Shown: positions 28,095 to 39,001, counted from the stretch's first letter. The stretch is DNA of 64,000 bases from Petrolisthes cinctipes (GCA_033782935.1 JAWQEG010000259.1:93501-157500), one strand, 5' to 3'. Numbers and translations are program-made. Notes: a model not told the origin generated them from the letters alone.

Positions 28095-31000
28095 TGGAGT
28101 GGCGGCGTCTACGCACCACCCCCCAAGGCTCCCGAGGAAGGAAGCTATGGGGGCCAAACCGTCACAACATCCCCCCGCCCCCCACCAGGGGGCGCGAGTC
28201 CCTGGGAACGGCTTCGGTCACCCGGGCAATACCACACCCTCACACAACACACACAACTACACATTTTTTCATCACCGAGGAATGATTCTCCGGCTGTCAT
28301 TTCTCGGCTTCTTCTTCTAGCCGGAGACATTGAAAGCAATCCTGGACCCATAAACAAATACACATGTCCGACATGCTCTAAACCCATCACATCAAGTAGG
28401 CAGACAAAGGGTTCAGTTCAATGCAACTCTTGCAAAAACTGGACCCACTTATCATGTACAACATTAGCATCCATGAAACACTACACAAACACATGGACCT
28501 GTTCCACATGTCCCTCACCCCTTCCATCACTCCCACCTCCACCACCCTCTCCATCACTCCCACCTCCATCACCCTTACCAACACCCACACCTCCATCACC
28601 CTTACCAACATTCCCACCTCCATCACCCTTACTTCCAACTCCAACAACACCTCCACCTCCTTCCCCCCCACACTCTCCTCTCCCCCGTGCAGCAGCACCT
28701 AACACACACCGCACACATAACATTAACATACTTCAACTAAACATAGATGGCATAAACACCAAAAAACAAGAACTCACACACTTCATCATACAACATAATA
28801 TACACATTGCCATCTTACAAGAAACAAAACTACGCAACACAAACAAAACACCTACATTCACCAATTTCACCACCATCAGACAGGACCGGGCCAACGGCAA
28901 TGGCGGTGGACTCATCACCCTAGTCCATAAATCCCTTAATTATATAGTAACCAGTGCGGAACTCAAATCCCTCCTCCCCCACCACGACATCACCACAGAA
29001 ATTCAAAGCATTAAAGTCCGCACTGGTAAATCATCCAATATCTCAATAGTTAATTTATACATCTCCCCCCAAACCAGCCCAACAGTTCCCCAAAACTTCT
29101 CCCCCCAGCTACATCTGATCACCAACCAACCTGACCTCATCCTGGGTGGTGATTTCAACGCCAAGACGTCGGCCTGGTACGTCAACAACCCCGACACAGA
29201 CAGAGGGCTTGAAATCCTTGCACAAACAGACAACCTCATCTCATTAAACAACCCACATCAACACACTCATATCCCTCACCAAGCCCTCTTCCAACCATCC
29301 TCTCCCGACATATCCTTTTGCTCTCCCAACCTCGCCCCCAGAACATCATGGAGAGTGGTCAGAACCCTCGGCTGTGACCACCTTCCAATCATAATCACCA
29401 CTAAAACAAGAATCACCCCAGTTGGCCACAGACACACATACACAAATTACAAAAGTGCCAACTGGGAAACCTTCACTATGGAAACAGAACAACACTTCGA
29501 AACACTGAACAGTACACCCATCACAAACATCAACACAGCTGTTCAAAACTTCAATACAATTATACAAAACGCAGACAAACAGCACATCCCTAGAGGTAAC
29601 AGAAGAAAACACAACCCCAACTTCACAACAGAAATTCAAGACCTCATCAAACAACGTGACACTCTTAAACACACATCCCCAACTCCTCTTACACAACGCA
29701 CAATAAACCAAATACAAGCACTAAATACACACATAAACAACAAAATTAAAGAACAAAAAACACTTAACTGGCAAAGTTTTGTCAACACACTTAACCACAC
29801 AACCAACACCAGCAAACTCTACAAAACACTAAACAGCATCACACTGTCCAACAGCAACACTACACAATCACATGCAGCCATCACAACAACAGACACTATA
29901 CCCTCTAACAAACAACAAGCAAACACACTCATCCAACATTTTTCGCACGTCAGCCACCTTCACCCTCACCCTGAAGACAGACGAGTCATTAGACGCAAGA
30001 GACGTTTCCCCACTGACCCAGACTACACACCATTTACAAATCATCAGACAAATCACATCATTCACAACATAAAACACTCGCCTGCCTGTGGTCCAGACAA
30101 CATCAGTAACATGCACCTTAAACACCTTGGACCACAAGGCATACAAGCACTCACTAACATAGCAAACTACAGCTACTCACACAACACATTACCAAACATC
30201 TGGAAACATGGAAACATTATCACCATCCCCAAACCAAATTAAGACCCCACACTACCCTCATCACACCGTCCCATCACCCTCCTTTGTACCCCCTCCAAAA
30301 TCACTGAGCGCCTCATCATTAAACTAATCACACCACACATCCCCCTTGCATCTTCACAACATGGCTTCAGACCGCTACACTCAACAAACACCCTTCTTAC
30401 AGACCTCACACAAAGAATTTTTGATGGCATCAACTCAGATAGACCCCCACACAGAACACTTTTAGTTACATTAGACATTAGTAAAGCATTTGATGCCATC
30501 CCCCGCCACAACCTCACAAACAAAATATACAACACAAACATGCATAATAACACCAAAAGATGGCTGGCCAGCTTCTTGGGAGGAAGAGTAGCCCATGTTA
30601 CATTTGCTGGTCAGTCATCTAACATTAAAAATTTCACCAATGGTGTCCCCCAAGGCTCTGTACTCTCACCCACCCTTTTCAACCTATACATGCACGACAT
30701 ACCAACACCCCAGGCACCACAAATACACATAGCCTCCTACGCAGACGACATAACACTCACATGTACACACAGAAACGCAGACACAGCCACCCTCATCCTC
30801 CAACCCTACCTCAACACACTCAATGCCTGGTTCACCACAAACAGACTTAAAATAGCACCCACCAAGTCAACTGTCACCCTTCTCACCAACTGGAACGCAG
30901 AACACCGCTACACACCACACCTCACCATAAACAACACACCTATACCACACACACACACACCCAAAATACTTGGCATAACATACAATACATCCATGACATT

Positions 31001-31853
31001 CAAACAACATATTACGACCATCAAAAACAAATGCATGCAAAGACTTAAAGCCCTCAGATCACTTGCCAGCACAACATTCGGACATAACAAGGAAACCACA
31101 ACCACAGTATACAAACAATATATTCGATCAGTGATGGACTATGCAAGCCCTGCCTGGGCTTCAAACCTCACTGAGACTCATCACAACACCCTTCAAACCA
31201 TACAGAACAGAGCCCTAAAGACAATCACAGGCTGCACAGCTACCACACCCACAGACCACCTACACTATGAAACCAAAGTCCTCAAAATCAAGGATCACCT
31301 TGACATGAGAGGCACACAAACACTTGCTGCAGCCTCCACAAACCCACACCATCCACTACACTACATGGCACAACACCCACACATGCCAAGGAACATCAAA
31401 ACAACACCCAGTACACGATACCTTACACAAATACTATCATCTCTTACACCCTGCCCACCCCAAACCAATCTCCAGAAACACATCCATACTCAAATCACTC
31501 ATCAATCCATCCAAACACTCAAAAACAACACTCAGCTGCATGCACGACCTCCTGACATCCACCCATCCGAATCCTCCCTTCCCTGTGAGGACAGAGTCCA
31601 CCTGGCCAGGCTGCGGTGTGGCCATCACCCGGCCCTTCTGACTTATCAGAAGAGGCTGGATGGAGCCATTGTGGATGCCTGTCCAGGATGTAACACAGCA
31701 CCCCATTCTATTAAACACATCATTGAAGACTGCAACGCACACAACCACACTCGCCAACAACACAGCATACACTCTCTGAGGGCACTGTGGGAAAGCCCGG
31801 TTCAGGCCATGACCTTCCTCAGGAGCTCGGGGCTGCTCGGCCAGACAGCTTGA
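28095..31853 (+). pseudogene. LINE polyprotein: 2A, PHD finger, endonuclease, RT; one nonsense codon
   Basis: Frame of 28089 throughout. 2A-like GDIESNPGP at 28323-28349. PHD-like C4HC3: CPTC, SVQCNSCKNWTHLSC, WTCSTC (28362-28520). Proline/serine linker to about 28690. Endonuclease: NILQLNIDGINTK, ILQETKLR, GGGLITLVHKS, LGGDFNAKTSAW, GCDHLPIIIT. RT: TIPKPN then TAA at 30240, SSHRPITLLCTPSKI, SQHGFRPLHSTN, VTLDISKAFDAIPR, NGVPQGSVLSPTLFNLYMHD, YADDITLT. C-terminal cysteine/histidine CGHHPALLTY, CPGCNTAPHSIKH. There is no in-frame ATG before the 2A motif; ATGs at 28147 and 28282 are in the +1 frame, hinting at a frameshift near 28300 or non-AUG initiation. Confidence 0.9.
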
Positions 31854-31876
31854 GGAACTTCAACAACAACAACAAT
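28095..31876 (+). mobile_element. 2A/PHD-bearing APE-type LINE, nearly intact
   Basis: 3.78 kb plus-strand LINE inserted into the DIRS recombinase gene, with a 10-bp target-site duplication and a (CAA)n tail (31860-31876). One long frame holds a 2A-like motif, a PHD-type zinc finger, a proline-rich linker, endonuclease, RT and a C-terminal domain. It is interrupted by one in-frame stop at 30240. The coding strand is extremely poor in G and rich in A and C. It is related to jockey/CR1-superfamily LINEs in which 2A peptides have been reported. Confidence 0.9.
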
Positions 31877-31886
31877 CAACGTGTCC
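31877..31886. repeat. LINE target-site duplication, right
   Basis: caacgtgtcc, copy of 28085-28094. Confidence 0.85.
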
Positions 31887-32287
31887 AAAGTCAGGTTACA
31901 ACCATAAGACAGAGGAGCCTTTAGTGCTGCTTCGTGGGTTTGGATAGTTGCCAAAGTGCGATTCTTGTCATGGAAGAGATGACATAGAAACCGAAGCACC
32001 ACAACCTGAGAGATCTCCTGAATCCTCTCCTCATGGAGGGAACACTGAAAAGTCTTCCAACAAGACTGGTACTGTCGTACTGAAGAATCTCTGTAAGCTT
32101 GAGACAAGTCATTTATCACAGTAATAGACAAGACTGAAGTTAGGCTATAAGCGAGAAACTCCAGGCGTGAAAATCGGAGGATATTCCTGAGGATTTCATT
32201 CCTTTCCCCAACAGGGCCAGGTGACTGAGGGGCAGAGGAGATGGACACCATGTCAGGAGTTGTAGGCCCCAGGGTTGCGATTTCCAT
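31887..32287 (-). pseudogene. DIRS tyrosine recombinase, N-terminal part
   Basis: Minus-strand open frame containing DSSVRQYQSCWKTFQCSLHE, ERIQEISQVVVLRFLCHLFH, then ATIQTHEAALKAPLSYG. This is the SAM-like core-binding domain typical of DIRS recombinases (YRxxWxxF, then FLxxLF, then TIxxHxAAL). The catalytic half lies at 27397-28084; the LINE has separated the two. Confidence 0.78.
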
Positions 32288-32334
32288 AAGGGAGCAACGA
32301 GCAAAATCTTCCCTTTGAAAGTTCTTAGTTTAAA

Positions 32335-33370
32335 TCACCCTTTTTGCAGCATCCCTGAAGAAGGTGGAGGAAACAGGTAAATGTATGACCAGTTGTTCCA
32401 ATTCACCAGAAGTGCATCTGGACCCCCTCCTTCGTTCTCTCGAAGCGAGTCAGAAACTGAGGGAGACGGTGATTGGTCAGTGAAGCGAACAAGTCTATCT
32501 GAGGACAGCCGAAGAGATCCACCAGGTCTAAAAATGGTTCGTCTCTCAGTTCCCATTCCAATGACGACGCCCGTTGACGAGACAAAGCGTCTGCCCACAT
32601 GTTGTCTCGGTCTGGTAGGTAACTGGCCGTCCGATGTAACTGTCGAGCTGCTGCTAAGTCGAACAGCTCTTCTGTGATCGACAGTAGGAGGAGAGAATTT
32701 CTGCAGCGAAATTGAGAGAACCCAGAAGACTCTCCCACAACCTGCGAGTACAGGTGCGAGCTGCAATCGCTCATCTGAGTTTCCTCAACAGAAGGATCTG
32801 GTTTGTAACCGAGAGACTTACGGTTTGAATCTGAGTGTCCCATAACATCCCTAGCCAGGGTAGCTGTTGAGTTGGAATGAGCTGAGATTTGAGAAAGTTG
32901 AAGGAGAAGCCCATGGCCTCGCAGGTCTTGATTACCATCTTCAATTCTTGACAAAGTTGTTCCTTTGATGGAGCTTGGATGAGCCAGTCGTCCAAATACA
33001 TAAGTGTGGATACTCCTAGATCGGAGAGATGAGCTGCAACTACCTTGGTTAACTTTGTGAGAAACCGAGGTGCAATATTCAGGCCGAAGGGCATCACTTG
33101 GAATTGTAGTACCTTGGAGTCTACCTGAACTGCTAGAAACTTCCAACATCTTGGGTGGACTGGGACATGCCAGTAAGCACTCTCTAAGTCTAGGGAAGCT
33201 AGCCGTGCTCCTGGAAGTAAAGCCAGACGAACTTACGGAATGGAGAGCATCCTGAAGTGCCGAGCTTCTATGAACTTGTTTAGACGACTCAGATCGACTA
33301 CGAGACATAACTTGTCCGAGTCTCGTTTGGGTACAATGTATTTTGTTTTGAGGAGGAGGTTTTTAGCAGA
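32335..33370 (-). pseudogene. DIRS reverse transcriptase and RNase H, frameshifted
   Basis: Minus strand. At about 33350-33240: KYIVPKRDSDKLCLVVDLSR, LNKFIEARHFRM. Next frame: DLESAYWHVPVHP, FQVMPFGLNIAPR, LTKLTKVVAAHL, LMYLDDWLIQ (RT catalytic YLDD), GFSFNFLKSQLIPTQQLPWL. Then RNase H-like YLPDRDNMWADALSRQ and the DIRS-typical CPQIDLFASLTNHRLPQFLT at about 32480. At least three frame changes. DIRS RT is copied without an integrase; a tyrosine recombinase inserts the circle. Confidence 0.83.
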
Positions 33371-33695
33371 CTGCCCACCCCTCTCAGGACGACAGAATCT
33401 CTGACCAATAGTCTGGGAGGAGGGTCGACTCCCCGAGGTGATTCTTGAGTCCGAACTAAAGGGCTGCCAGAGATGCTGGAAAGAGTCTAGATGATGACCA
33501 GTCTCCTGTCTACGAACAGACGCTGAAGGGCGTGAAGTTGAAGTGTAAGGGAGATGACAGGAAGATCGGGAATGCTATATCCTCTTACCACAACAGGAAG
33601 CAGAGAGATGTCATTGGAGACTGGTCAAGCGAGGGTGACTCTGTGTACGTGTGTATGTATTGTATGCATGTTGGAGAGTGAGAAAATGATCTCAG
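33371..33695. other. DIRS gag-RT spacer
   Basis: No clear coding sequence in either orientation. Contains decayed minus-strand sequence between the gag-like and RT regions. Confidence 0.4.
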
Positions 33696-35090
33696 TCAGA
33701 TCAAGTAGTTAATTAGTCTGTGTGTGTGTGTGTGTGTGTGTGTAGAGAAGGAAGGAAGGACAGCTGTGCTGGAGTGTCTAATATCTGTCTGGCTATTAAT
33801 GACTTTGCCATCTGATCTGTTGTTCCTTCTAGTCTTTGCTTTTGTGCGTACAAGAAGTTCCCTGAGAAAGTCCTGCAGACTGTCGATGTGCCCGAGAGAA
33901 AGAAGCCGTGTTCCGGTGCAGAACATTAACAGTGACTTATGAGGGACTGTTTGAAGTAATATCTTAGTCCAATCAACTTCCAAAGCAGCCAGAGACAGCG
34001 GAACCGAAGTTGCTCTGCCATGTCTATGCCTCCTAGCATAGATTCCCGACAGCGTAGGCGGGTTGATAGGGCTTCCGACGTCGCAGACAGAAGTGGCTAG
34101 ATCATTTTCTTTCATCAGTTCCGTACTAGGAAAAGGAAGAGCAGGAACTCCAGCAGTGTCTGATAAAGAGGGAGCAGTTAAAAACTTTCCAAGTTGTCCC
34201 CACAATCTTCAGTGTTAGAGAAGAAATTAAATTAGAAGAAGTAGCCTTCTTGTTCCACCAAGTAAGTAAAGGTTTTACCAACATTTCTGCTCCCCGGTCT
34301 TCTACTGAAGGAAGAGACAACAAATGGTATGAACTTGGTGCAGCAGTGTGTGATGAAGTGTAGGAGTCGGTAGCTGGGATAAAAGCTAATTCCGCCGCAG
34401 CTTTGGAGACCTCTTCTGTAGTAACTTGAGGGAAGGGGAACTGAGGAAGCTGAGCCGACGACTCCCACTTGAAAACGTAGGAGACCCCGTCCTCCCCCAT
34501 GACTTCTTGTAAAACAATAATCTCCACTGGAATCCACATCGAGGTTGTACTTGAGAATGCTGAAAGGCTCGCAGGAACCCCCTCCTGAGTAACAATCCAG
34601 TGTGATGGAACCCGTGTACAGTCCTCTTCATCTGAGCCTGTAGAAGTGAGAGAAGGAAAGTCGTTTCTTGGCAGAGAAAGGTGAACAGTGTCTGTAGGCA
34701 CATGATGAGTGGCTTGCGAGAAAGTTGGTGGACTATCAACTTGGACTGGAGACAGAGGCTGTGCGGAATATCATGAATCTCAGCCACAGTAACTTGTTCT
34801 CTGGCAGCACGAGGAGATGACATTGTACCGGGCTGCTGAATCGAAGACTTCACTAAAGTAGCATCCACCCTCTGCTGGAGGCAATTCAAAAGCTCAGGAA
34901 CAGACACAGATTCATCCATAAACCTCGAGAAAGCAGGACTGACGGAAACAGGAGGGCTCTCTCGAAGAACACAGTGGAGTGATGAAACCCTGCGTAGACC
35001 ACTATACGTATGGCGTCCCTCTCTACTGCTGGCCGGGGACGGCGAAGCAGACTGCTCCGAAGATGGTTCACTCGCCATTCTAGAATACAA
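33696..35090 (-). pseudogene. DIRS gag-like ORF1, frameshifted
   Basis: Minus-strand frames begin MASEPSSEQSASPSPASSRE (ATG at about 35075) and shift near 34700 to PRNDFPSLTSTGSDEEDCTR, VGEDGVSYVFKWESSAQLPQ-like sequence and TTEEVSKAAAELAFIPATDS, and again near 34200 to LSLAALEVDWTKILLQTVPH. Position upstream of RT and the Ser/Pro/acidic composition fit DIRS ORF1. No zinc knuckle seen. A (CA)n run near 33720 interrupts the end. Confidence 0.6.
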
Positions 35091-35561
35091 GGCGGGTATT
35101 AGAACAACTCTACCCCTTAAGTTGGATTCAAATTATTAAATCATGAACCAGAATAATTATACTAGAATAGGTATTGCATTATGAAAAGTTACTCATTAGA
35201 TCAAAACAATTTGTCAAGTAACAATCAATAGGGTAAAAAACCATTGATATATGTGCCAACCACCATTGAAATAAAATTATATTAACCCTTACACTTTCAC
35301 ATACCTGAAAATAAAAAGAAAGGTTAAATGAATTTTATTCATTATTTACCATTGGTAACAACAGAATACTAGATAATCTGATTATTTCCAAGTAATGATG
35401 AATACCGCAACTACTGTAAATGTATTTTCATTCAGTGAGGAAAAAAGCGATCTTAACCTATAATATATTTTAGTTAATCTTAAATATATTCCTAAATGAC
35501 TATTTGTAATAGTGCAAACAATATTCTAAGTTACGATATTGGAAACTTTTTAGGGTAATAC

Positions 35562-35943
35562 TAGTGCATTTGTCGCGGCTTTCAGCCGCTTAAATTGTAT
35601 TTATTGGTTGTGGAACCAGCACAGCTGGATTGCTATAGAATACACCCCTTCTCCAGCCCAGCCCCCAAAAGGGCGTAATCAGGGCTAGAAGGGTCTATTC
35701 CGTGACGATCATCAGAAGTAAAATGAATTTAAATCTGGCGCTGTACTAGACATGGGAGCCACCTGGTGGTGGCCTGTGGAGGTACTGACCCCGCTCTAGG
35801 AGAGCAGCCGCTCTGCCACTCCAATGAGAAAAAGAGAGAATGGCTGCCGCATCGGGAGGAGGGTGGGACAGTTAAAGCTGTGCTGGTTCCACAACCAATA
35901 AATACAATTTAAGCGGCTGAAAGCCGCGACAAATGCACTATTA
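35562..35943. repeat. Fold-back repeat with ~58-bp arms
   Basis: tgcatttgtcgcggctttca, gccgcttaaattgtatttat, tggttgtggaaccagcac at 35566-35623 is repeated inverted at 35883-35940, separated by about 260 bp. The segment gtggaaccagcacagctgga then recurs in direct orientation right after the second arm. Origin unknown; possibly a MITE. Confidence 0.7.
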
Positions 35944-36323
35944 TTGGTATAGTGGAACCAGCACAGCTGGATTGCTATGCATGCGATGCGGTAGGTGGGA
36001 GGTGAGGAGGAGGCATTCGCAGGTCCAGATAAGAGCGGCTCAGAGCGGGGACCGTGTAAAAATGAAGTCGTTGTAACCGTAGACTGTTCAGTTATAACCC
36101 AGAACAAGTCACCAGAAATAGTCTTTATAGGCAGACTCGAGGGGTATGGTAGAGGAGCTGGGGCAGGTGAGGCCCCCCCCAACCCTCCCCCCCCCTTTTT
36201 TTTTTTTTAAATACTCGAGCCAGGGTTATAATCCCCGGGCTCTAGAGGAATATCCCGAGAGGATGAAAGAGGAACACTGAAGTTGAACTCTAAGGTATTA
36301 TTTTATTGGAGCTCTTGGACGTA

Positions 36324-36630
36324 GGGCTGGGCAAGAACCGTTAAATCTGGAACCGAAGGTTCCGGTTCTCCATACGAATGGGACCGCTGGAACCGGTACC
36401 TAATATTAACTGACAATGTTATATTTGTTTTTGTAATAAGAATGTTTAATATTGATATTTAAAATTATCGGAAGAAAAATATCTTACCAATTTAACATAT
36501 AGCTTTATAAAAGAGAAATAAGGCACACAGGCACATAACTAATATTGATAGAACCGTTTCCTTGGAACTGGTTCGGAGGAGTCATCAAGAATCGCTAGAC
36601 CCGGTTCCAGTACCGGCTCCTGCCCAGCCA
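36324..36630. mobile_element. Probable hAT-type MITE
   Basis: Imperfect terminal inverted repeats: tagggctgggcaagaaccg on the left, and on the right cggctcctgcccagcc. Internal self-complementary ggaaccgg/ccggttcc stretches. TAGGGCTGGGC-type ends are common in hAT elements. No clear 8-bp target duplication is visible, so the class is tentative. Confidence 0.5.
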
Positions 36631-36895
36631 AAATTGCGGACATAAACACCGTGACGTCATCCTCTCAGACTGAGTTCTAACCAACAGAAAAACTTATCTG
36701 ATCTAGCGTCCCTCTCCTCTTTGTAGATTCCATTTTGAAGAACTTATAAATAACGATGTGCTATGTGCTCAGGGGAAACCATGTTGTGGTAAATGACCAT
36801 CAAGGAAATGGGAGTGAAGATTCGGGATGAATTGTGCGTGGCTGCCTCCCTCCCTGGCTCTGGCTCCCCAGTAACAGAACCAATAGCTGCTATCC

Positions 36896-37133
36896 TGAAG
36901 AGGCCAGTTAAGAGATCCAGAGTCCTTTTAGGAAACCATACCGAGGATCTATACCTAGACAGAACCCTAGCCAGAAGGGTAGTCTGGTATTACGTCACGA
37001 AGTGATAGCCAATCCTGAAGAGGCCAGTAAAGAGATCCGGAGTTCTTTTAGGAAACAATACTGAGGATCTATACCTAGACAGAGCCCTAGACAGAAGGAT
37101 AGTCTGGTATTACATCACGAAGTGATAGCCAAT
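36896..37133. repeat. 119-bp tandem duplication
   Basis: Two copies of a stretch starting gaagaggccagt and containing gaggatctatacctagacag and tctggtattacgtcacgaag; the second begins at 37015. Confidence 0.85.
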
Positions 37134-37323
37134 CAACTTCTACAATGTTTCTTGACATGTCCTGCATGAAGAGAGATGACATTGGACAACAGCCTAAGCT
37201 GTCTACCCGAGCACGAGCTATCCCACGTTGAATCAAACAGCAGCACAACTCACTGTACCTGAATAATAGCCGACACAGTAGTAGGTATCAAACGAAGTTG
37301 TTATCGCTGTGGTGGCGAGTTAA

Positions 37324-37592
37324 AATCTGACTGCTAGCTCCCACACAGAGCTCCGAGTTGCCTTAGCCACCTAGTGGCAGGAGAGCAAGACTGTGGGGAG
37401 TTCATAACTGCTAGTTCAGGGGTTCCCAGTTGGGGGGTCTAAATGAGACAGCTTCATTTGGATCTATTTCTTTCCGTTTTCGTTTGCGGTGAGTTGCTCA
37501 TAGTGGATAGCCGCCTACTCTAACGGTAGATGTTATTATCTCAAGAGAAGATGCTGAGTTCCGAGCAAGAGAGCACTGGCATCCACGAGGTG
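37324..37592. repeat. DIRS right inverted terminal repeat
   Basis: Reverse complement of 26718-27013, ending outward in cacgaggtggccaccaa. Confidence 0.88.
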
Positions 37593-37609
37593 GCCACCAA
37601 CAAATAGCC

Positions 37610-37856
37610 ATGGCTCCTGCTACACTTGCCGATAATAGTAAGCCCAAGCGTAAGAGAGTGGTATTAACAGTGAAACAGAAAATACACATCTGTACTAGAC
37701 TAGAAAAGGGTGCTTTGATGCGCCAGCTTATCTCTTCCGATTCCTCGTGTTGATAAGCCTACGTCACTGTCAACACAGCCATCCACACCCAGCCCTCCTT
37801 TTGAATCTGAATCTAATGTGGATGCTGTGATGATGATGAGCGATGATGATGAGTGA
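37610..37856 (+). pseudogene. Tigger-type transposase remnant (N-terminal HTH plus acidic C-tail)
   Basis: ATG 37610 opens MAPATLADNSKPKRKRVVLT, VKQKIHICTRLEKGALMRQL, then a TGA at 37751. The KRKRVVLTVKQKIHICTRLEKG stretch is the CENP-B-type N-terminal helix-turn-helix of pogo/Tigger transposases. In the next frame, from 37746, VDKPTSLSTQPSTPSPPFES and MMMSDDDE followed by TGA (37854) looks like the normal acidic C-terminus. DDE catalytic core completely missing. Confidence 0.8.
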
Positions 37857-38348
37857 TCATGTATAGTACATAAATACAGTTAAAAAAATAACAAACAATA
37901 TACTGAATGTAGCATTAGTTTAAGGATACAATAACTTTAGCAGTGGTTAACATTTACGTTTTACAGTTCAGAAATAAAGTTTATTATGCATATGAAAAGT
38001 TTATTTGCAGTATACAGTACATTACGCTATACACTGTATACAGTAGAGGTTGAGTGGCTTATGGGTGTGTTGGAATGTGAATTATTACAGCTGACTGAAG
38101 CACCGACGAGTCACTGGTGAGTACATATTTTTACAATGGTGTATTATTGTACATTGTATATTAGATTAATCATTATGTATGTTGTATTATTATGCCACAG
38201 TAGCTACATACTTCTATACAGTACTTATATTCGGCGCACGATAATAAAAAACGGGTATTATTTAATCATCCGGAAAAATAGATTTTCCGGCATTTTAAAA
38301 TCCCCGTGGAAACCGGATAATTGAGGCTCTACTGTATATATATATACA

Positions 38349-38349
<1 letters not shown>

Positions 38350-38399
<50 letters not shown>
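38350..38399. repeat. (TC)n microsatellite
   Basis: Pure tc run just outside the Tigger right end. Confidence 0.95.
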
Positions 38400-38403
<4 letters not shown>

Positions 38404-38765
38404 ATGTTATTAATGTTTCTTTACCCACCACCTGTTTTATTTATATTGGTGTGTGTGTGTGTCTACAGGTTATAATGTGTTGTGTGTGTGTGTGTGTGTG
38501 TACAGGTTAGTGATGTTATAATCTGCTGTGTGTGTAATGTGTGTTAATGTGATGTGTTGTGTATGTGTGTCATGTGATATGTTGTGTGTGTGTGTGTAAT
38601 GTGATGTGTTACGATGTGTGTGTATGAGTGTAATGTGTTGTCTGTGTGTGTATTTGTGTAATATGATGTGTTGTGTGTATGTGTGTAATGTAATGTGTTG
38701 TGTTTGTGTGTGTGTGTGTGTGTATGTGTGTTTTATTAATGTTTCCCATACATACATACACACAG
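38400..38765. repeat. GT-rich minisatellite before exon 13
   Basis: tgtgtgtaatgtgatgtgttg-type repeats with tacaggttataatg and tacaggttagtgatgttata, forms related to the acceptor-like units that become abundant after exon 13. Confidence 0.75.
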
Positions 38766-38903
38766 ACTGACGGAGGAGGAGGAGGTGTTGCATCGGTGAG
38801 ACTGAAGGCAGAGGAGGTGTCCCTTGGATCTGGCAACACTGCTACTAAGACCAATAAACAAAGTGATACCAACACCACTGTCAAACTGGATCATCTTACA
38901 ACA
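38766..38903 (+). CDS. NFRKB: NFRKB-like, window exon 13
   Basis: Acceptor cacacag at 38759-38765, donor ACAACA|gtatgt at 38904; 138 nt, phase 0 to 0. Encodes residues 842-887: TDGGGGGVASVRLKAEEVSL, GSGNTATKTNKQSDTNTTVK, LDHLTT. It has no distinctive domain. It lies in the variable region where vertebrate NFRKB is Ser/Pro/Thr-rich. Support is the clean splice sites, phase symmetry and an open frame. Confidence 0.7.
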
Positions 38904-38912
38904 GTATGTATA

Positions 38913-39001
<89 letters not shown>

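Larger units (their letters stand above)
35091..37323. other. DIRS 5' non-coding region with smaller repeats
   Basis: No genes. It contains a fold-back repeat (35562-35943), a probable hAT-type MITE (36324-36630) and a 119-bp tandem duplication (36896-37133), each listed separately. The remainder is AT-rich and unrecognised. Confidence 0.5.
26688..37601 (-). mobile_element. DIRS-type tyrosine-recombinase retrotransposon
   Basis: Minus-strand element of about 10.9 kb including nested insertions (about 7 kb without the LINE). Inverted terminal repeats of about 270 bp at 26718-27013 and 37324-37592; an internal complementary region at 27081-27160; gag-like ORF (35090 to ~33700), RT-RNase H (~33350 to 32400) and tyrosine recombinase (32287 to 27397, split by the LINE). 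No long target duplication, only a shared aaat at the borders, as expected for recombinase-mediated integration. Several frameshifts make it non-autonomous. Confidence 0.87.
26354..38334 (+). mobile_element. Pogo/Tigger-type DNA transposon, split by a DIRS insertion
   Basis: Outer ends CAGTAGAGCCTCGATTATC (26354) and, inverted, CAGTAGAGCCTCAATTATCC (ending at 38334), each next to TA (26352-26353 and 38335-38336). The left piece is 26354-26687, the right piece 37602-38334. The right piece holds the start of a transposase (37610) joined by deletion to an acidic C-terminal tail, so this was already a non-autonomous deletion derivative. Without the nested DIRS it would be about 1.07 kb. It resides in the host intron between exons 12 and 13. 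Confidence 0.85.

Noticed and set aside
28089..30242. A host gene with a PHD finger (chromatin protein)
   Set aside because: The PHD finger is followed by endonuclease and RT in the same frame, with a target-site duplication and a (CAA)n tail, so it belongs to a LINE.
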